Origin: Petrimonas sp.
GTDB taxonomy: Bacteria > Bacteroidota > Bacteroidia > Bacteroidales > Dysgonomonadaceae
Direction of reading: 5' to 3'
DNA: 64,000 nucleotides
Assembly: GCA_012839475.1 (NCBI GenBank)
Contig: DUNG01000005.1
Span: forward strand, 62,001-126,000
Made by a program: the position numbers and the translations under genes
Shown: one piece after another, positions 61,658 through 64,000 of the stretch
Numbering within the stretch: the first letter of the stretch is position 1
Layout: every line of letters begins with the position of its first letter
Notes under the pieces: generated by a model
Told to the model about the DNA's origin: nothing
Databases searched by the model: none
The model's input: the letters and a program-made list of their open reading frames with translations, nothing else

Positions 61658-63040
61658 ATGAAGACGCTTTTCGATAAGATATGGGATGCGCACGTGGTGA
61701 CCACGGTTAAGGATGGTCCCACGCAGTTGTACATCGACCGTCACTTCTGTCACGAGGTGACTAGCCCCCAGGCTTTCTCGGGCCTTCGGGCAAGGGGGTT
61801 GAAGGTTTTGCGACCGGAACGTACCACGCTCACGGCCGACCACAATATTCCCACCATGGGGCAGGACAAGCCTATTCGCGACGATACCTCCCGTTTTCAG
61901 GTGGAGACGCTCGAGAAGAACGCCCGTGATTTCGGGTTAACCTATTACGGGCTGAACCACCCCAAGAATGGGATCGTGCACGTGATTGGCCCCGAGAACG
62001 GCTATACCCAACCGGGAATGACCATCGTGTGTGGCGACAGCCATACCTCCACGCACGGCGCGTTTGGTGCCATCGCCTTCGGGATTGGTACCAGCGAGGT
62101 GGAGATGGTGCTGGCCTCGCAGTGTGTTTTACAGTCACGCCCCAAGACGATGCGGATCCACTTCGAGGGGCGACTGGCGGAGAACGTGGGTGCTAAGGAT
62201 ATGGCCCTCTACATGATATCGAAAATGACCACCGGAGGGGCTACCGGATACTTCGTGGAGTATGCCGGCGAAGCGGTGCGTAACCTCACCATGGAGCAGC
62301 GGATGACCCTCTGTAACCTGAGCATCGAGATGGGTGCCCGGGGTGGGATGGTTGCGCCGGACGAGACCACCTTTGCCTACCTCAAGGGGCGTGAGTTTGC
62401 ACCCAAGGGGGAACGGTGGGAGGAGGCATTGGCCTATTGGAAGACCCTCAAGAGCGACGATGGCGCACGGTTCGACAAAGAGATCACCTTCAACGCGGCC
62501 GAAATCCGACCGATGATCACCTACGGGACCAACCCCGGTATGGCAATACCAGTCGATGGCTCGATCCCTACATTGGACGAGATCGAGGAGGCAGGAAGGG
62601 GCTCCTTCAGGCGGTCGCTCCACTACATGGGCTTTGCCCCGGGTGAGAAGCTGGTGGGAAAACCCATCGACTACGTCTTCCTGGGTAGCTGCACCAACGG
62701 CCGGATAGAGGACTTCCAGGTTTTTGCCAACTACGTGAAGGGCAAGAGGAAGGCCGATAATGTAACGGCCTGGCTGGTGCCCGGCAGTTGGCAGGTACGC
62801 GAGCAGATCGAGGAGGAGGGATTGGACGAGATATTGAGAGAGGCCGGGTTCGAGTTGCGTCAACCGGGCTGCTCCGCATGCCTCGCGATGAACGAGGATA
62901 AGGTGCCGGCGGGCAAGTACGCGGTCTCCACATCGAACCGCAACTTCGAAGGGCGACAGGGGCCGGGATCCCGTACCATCCTGGCGGGGCCGCTGGTGGC
63001 GGCCGCGGCGGCGGTGAGCGGGAAGATCACGGTGCCGTGA
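61658..63040 (+). CDS. leuC: 3-isopropylmalate dehydratase large subunit
   Basis: 460 residues. With LeuD it converts 2- to 3-isopropylmalate through a [4Fe-4S] cluster. Cluster cysteines appear in [17 protein letters not shown] and [14 protein letters not shown]. Substrate and fold motifs [39 protein letters not shown] and the C-terminal [32 protein letters not shown] are all present. 106 bases after leuA; leuD starts 30 bases after its stop. Confidence 0.97.
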   Translation: MKTLFDKIWDAHVVTTVKDGPTQLYIDRHFCHEVTSPQAFSGLRARGLKVLRPERTTLTADHNIPTMGQDKPIRDDTSRFQVETLEKNARDFGLTYYGLNHPKNGIVHVIGPENGYTQPGMTIVCGDSHTSTHGAFGAIAFGIGTSEVEMVLASQCVLQSRPKTMRIHFEGRLAENVGAKDMALYMISKMTTGGATGYFVEYAGEAVRNLTMEQRMTLCNLSIEMGARGGMVAPDETTFAYLKGREFAPKGERWEEALAYWKTLKSDDGARFDKEITFNAAEIRPMITYGTNPGMAIPVDGSIPTLDEIEEAGRGSFRRSLHYMGFAPGEKLVGKPIDYVFLGSCTNGRIEDFQVFANYVKGKRKADNVTAWLVPGSWQVREQIEEEGLDEILREAGFELRQPGCSACLAMNEDKVPAGKYAVSTSNRNFEGRQGPGSRTILAGPLVAAAAAVSGKITVP

Positions 63041-63069
63041 ATAGAAATATAGATGCAAAACATATAGAG

Positions 63070-63666
63070 ATGGAGAAGTTTACAACCATAACATCAACCT
63101 GTGTGCCACTGCCTATTGAGAACGTGGACACCGATCAGATCATACCGGCCCGGTTCCTGAAGGCAACTACCCGTGAAGGGTTTGGTGATAACCTGTTCGC
63201 CGACTGGCGGTACGACAAGGCGGGGAACCCCAAGGGTGACTTCGTGCTGAACAATCCCACCTACAAGGGGGAGGTGCTGGTCGCCGGGAAAAACTTTGGT
63301 AGCGGGAGTAGCCGCGAGCACGCGGCGTGGGCTATCGGGGGGTATGGCTTCAAGGTGGTGGTTTCCAGCTTTTTCGCCGACATCTTTCGCCACAACGCGC
63401 TCAATAACGGTATTCTGCCGGTGGCGGTGAGCGAAGAGTTTCTGGGTGAGCTATTCGTTTCGGTGAAGGGGAATTCCAAGGCTACCGTCACCGTGAACCT
63501 TCAAGAGCAAACCATCACCAACAACGAGACCGGGAAGTCGGAGTCGTTTAACATCAACGCTTACAAGAAGGAGTGCCTGTTGAACGGGCTGGATGATATC
63601 GATTTCCTGCTCTCTAACAGGGATAAGATTGAAGCGTTCGAGAAGCAGCGTGTTTATTCATATTAA
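63070..63666 (+). CDS. leuD: 3-isopropylmalate dehydratase small subunit
   Basis: The track starts at GTG 63037, overlapping leuC; ATG 63070 (MEKFTTITSTCVPLPIENVDTDQIIPARFLKAT) gives the usual N-terminus and 198 residues. The swivelling domain has DTDQIIPARFLK, GKNFGSGSSREHAAWAIGGYGFK and FADIFRHNALNNGILPV. It forms the heterodimer with LeuC. Confidence 0.97.
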   Translation: MEKFTTITSTCVPLPIENVDTDQIIPARFLKATTREGFGDNLFADWRYDKAGNPKGDFVLNNPTYKGEVLVAGKNFGSGSSREHAAWAIGGYGFKVVVSSFFADIFRHNALNNGILPVAVSEEFLGELFVSVKGNSKATVTVNLQEQTITNNETGKSESFNINAYKKECLLNGLDDIDFLLSNRDKIEAFEKQRVYSY

Positions 63667-63675
63667 TAGATTGTT

Positions 63676-64000
63676 TTGGAAAAGGTAAGGAAAATAGAGA
63701 TCATGGATACCACGCTACGCGACGGGGAGCAAACCTCCGGCGTGTCGTTTGTCGCCCAGGAGAAGCTGAGCGTGGTGCGCCTCCTGATTGAAGAACTTAA
63801 GGTGGATAGGGTGGAGATCGCCTCGGCACATGTGTCGGAAGGGGAGTTTCGCTCCGTCCAGAGGATGACACGGTGGGCTAAGGAACATGGCCATATCGAT
63901 AAGTTGGAGGTGTTGGGATTCGTGGACGGTACCGCCTCGCTGGAGTGGATAGCGAGTGCGGGTTGCCGGGTGATAAATCTGTTGACGAAAGGATCGCTGA
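63676..64000 (+). CDS. Citramalate/2-isopropylmalate synthase-like protein (3' end outside window)
   Basis: Not in the ORF track because it runs off the window and has no early ATG. From TTG 63676 it reads [20 protein letters not shown] and SGVSFVAQEKLSVVRLLIEELKVDRVEIA, continuing open to 64000 (108 codons). The next ATG (63703) would remove the first beta strand KIEIM of the HMGL-like barrel, so TTG is the likely start. The in-frame stop at 63667-63669 excludes a longer form. A second LeuA-family protein in the leu operon is normal in Bacteroidetes and may be citramalate synthase, feeding isoleucine synthesis. Exact activity cannot be decided from this fragment. Confidence 0.85.
   Translation, partial: MEKVRKIEIMDTTLRDGEQTSGVSFVAQEKLSVVRLLIEELKVDRVEIASAHVSEGEFRSVQRMTRWAKEHGHIDKLEVLGFVDGTASLEWIASAGCRVINLLTKGSL

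Noticed and set aside
62135-63058. 307-codon ORF antisense to leuC
   Set aside because: Shadow of leuC; no recognisable domain and no sensible start context.

Overview
The window looks like a Bacteroidales chromosome. The evidence is Bacteroidetes-type -7 boxes (TAnnTTTG), many SPII lipoproteins with acidic residues after the cysteine, GH92/GH9/GH115 glycan enzymes, the S10-spc-alpha ribosomal supercluster without tuf or adk, and a zinc-free L36. A Dysgonomonadaceae-like gut or digester organism is plausible, but genus is inference. No rRNA, tRNA, CRISPR array, transposase, integrase or SusC/D pair was seen.

Region 1 (1-11.5 kb) is glycan degradation. It holds a ROK-kinase tail and two translationally overlapping GH92 alpha-mannosidase-like genes. 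Facing them across a shared terminator is a minus-strand GH115-GH9 operon.

Region 2 (11.5-28 kb) is an envelope and signalling island. A minus-strand operon encodes four lipoproteins: a large helical protein, a propeller-like protein, a glycine-zipper/Ig-like protein and an LRR protein. A second copy of the glycine-zipper lipoprotein stands alone at 12.3-13.6 kb beside a small barrel protein. Between them lie a hybrid-periplasmic sensor kinase, a LytTR response regulator and a peroxiredoxin. An OmpA lipoprotein-barrel pair and a membrane-anchored AraC regulator follow. Two triple direct-repeat arrays with the same 21/20-bp period lie upstream of the solo lipoprotein/kinase divergent promoter and of the OmpA operon. 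They look like response-regulator operators.

Region 3 (28-36.5 kb) has an OPT transporter-GH92-DUF6146 operon, a dipeptidyl peptidase IV, and a membrane protein with a degenerate NUDIX domain.

Region 4 (36.6-55.1 kb) is the str-S10-spc-alpha supercluster, from rpsL to rplQ, including fusA, secY, map, infA, rpmJ and rpoA. It starts at a good promoter and ends at a strong intrinsic terminator.

Region 5 (55-64 kb) holds an SGNH-like secreted protein, a beta-barrel gene remnant, a PNGase F homologue and a Nif3/zinc-ribbon pair. It ends with the leucine operon leuA-leuC-leuD-citramalate/isopropylmalate synthase-like (truncated by the window end).

The leu operon is preceded by a complete-looking transcription attenuator: promoter, a 21-codon leader peptide rich in Ile/Leu/Val, a stop codon inside an antiterminator arm, and a terminator with a six-T run. 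This attenuator and the lipoprotein/LytTR island are the two most interesting systems in the window.
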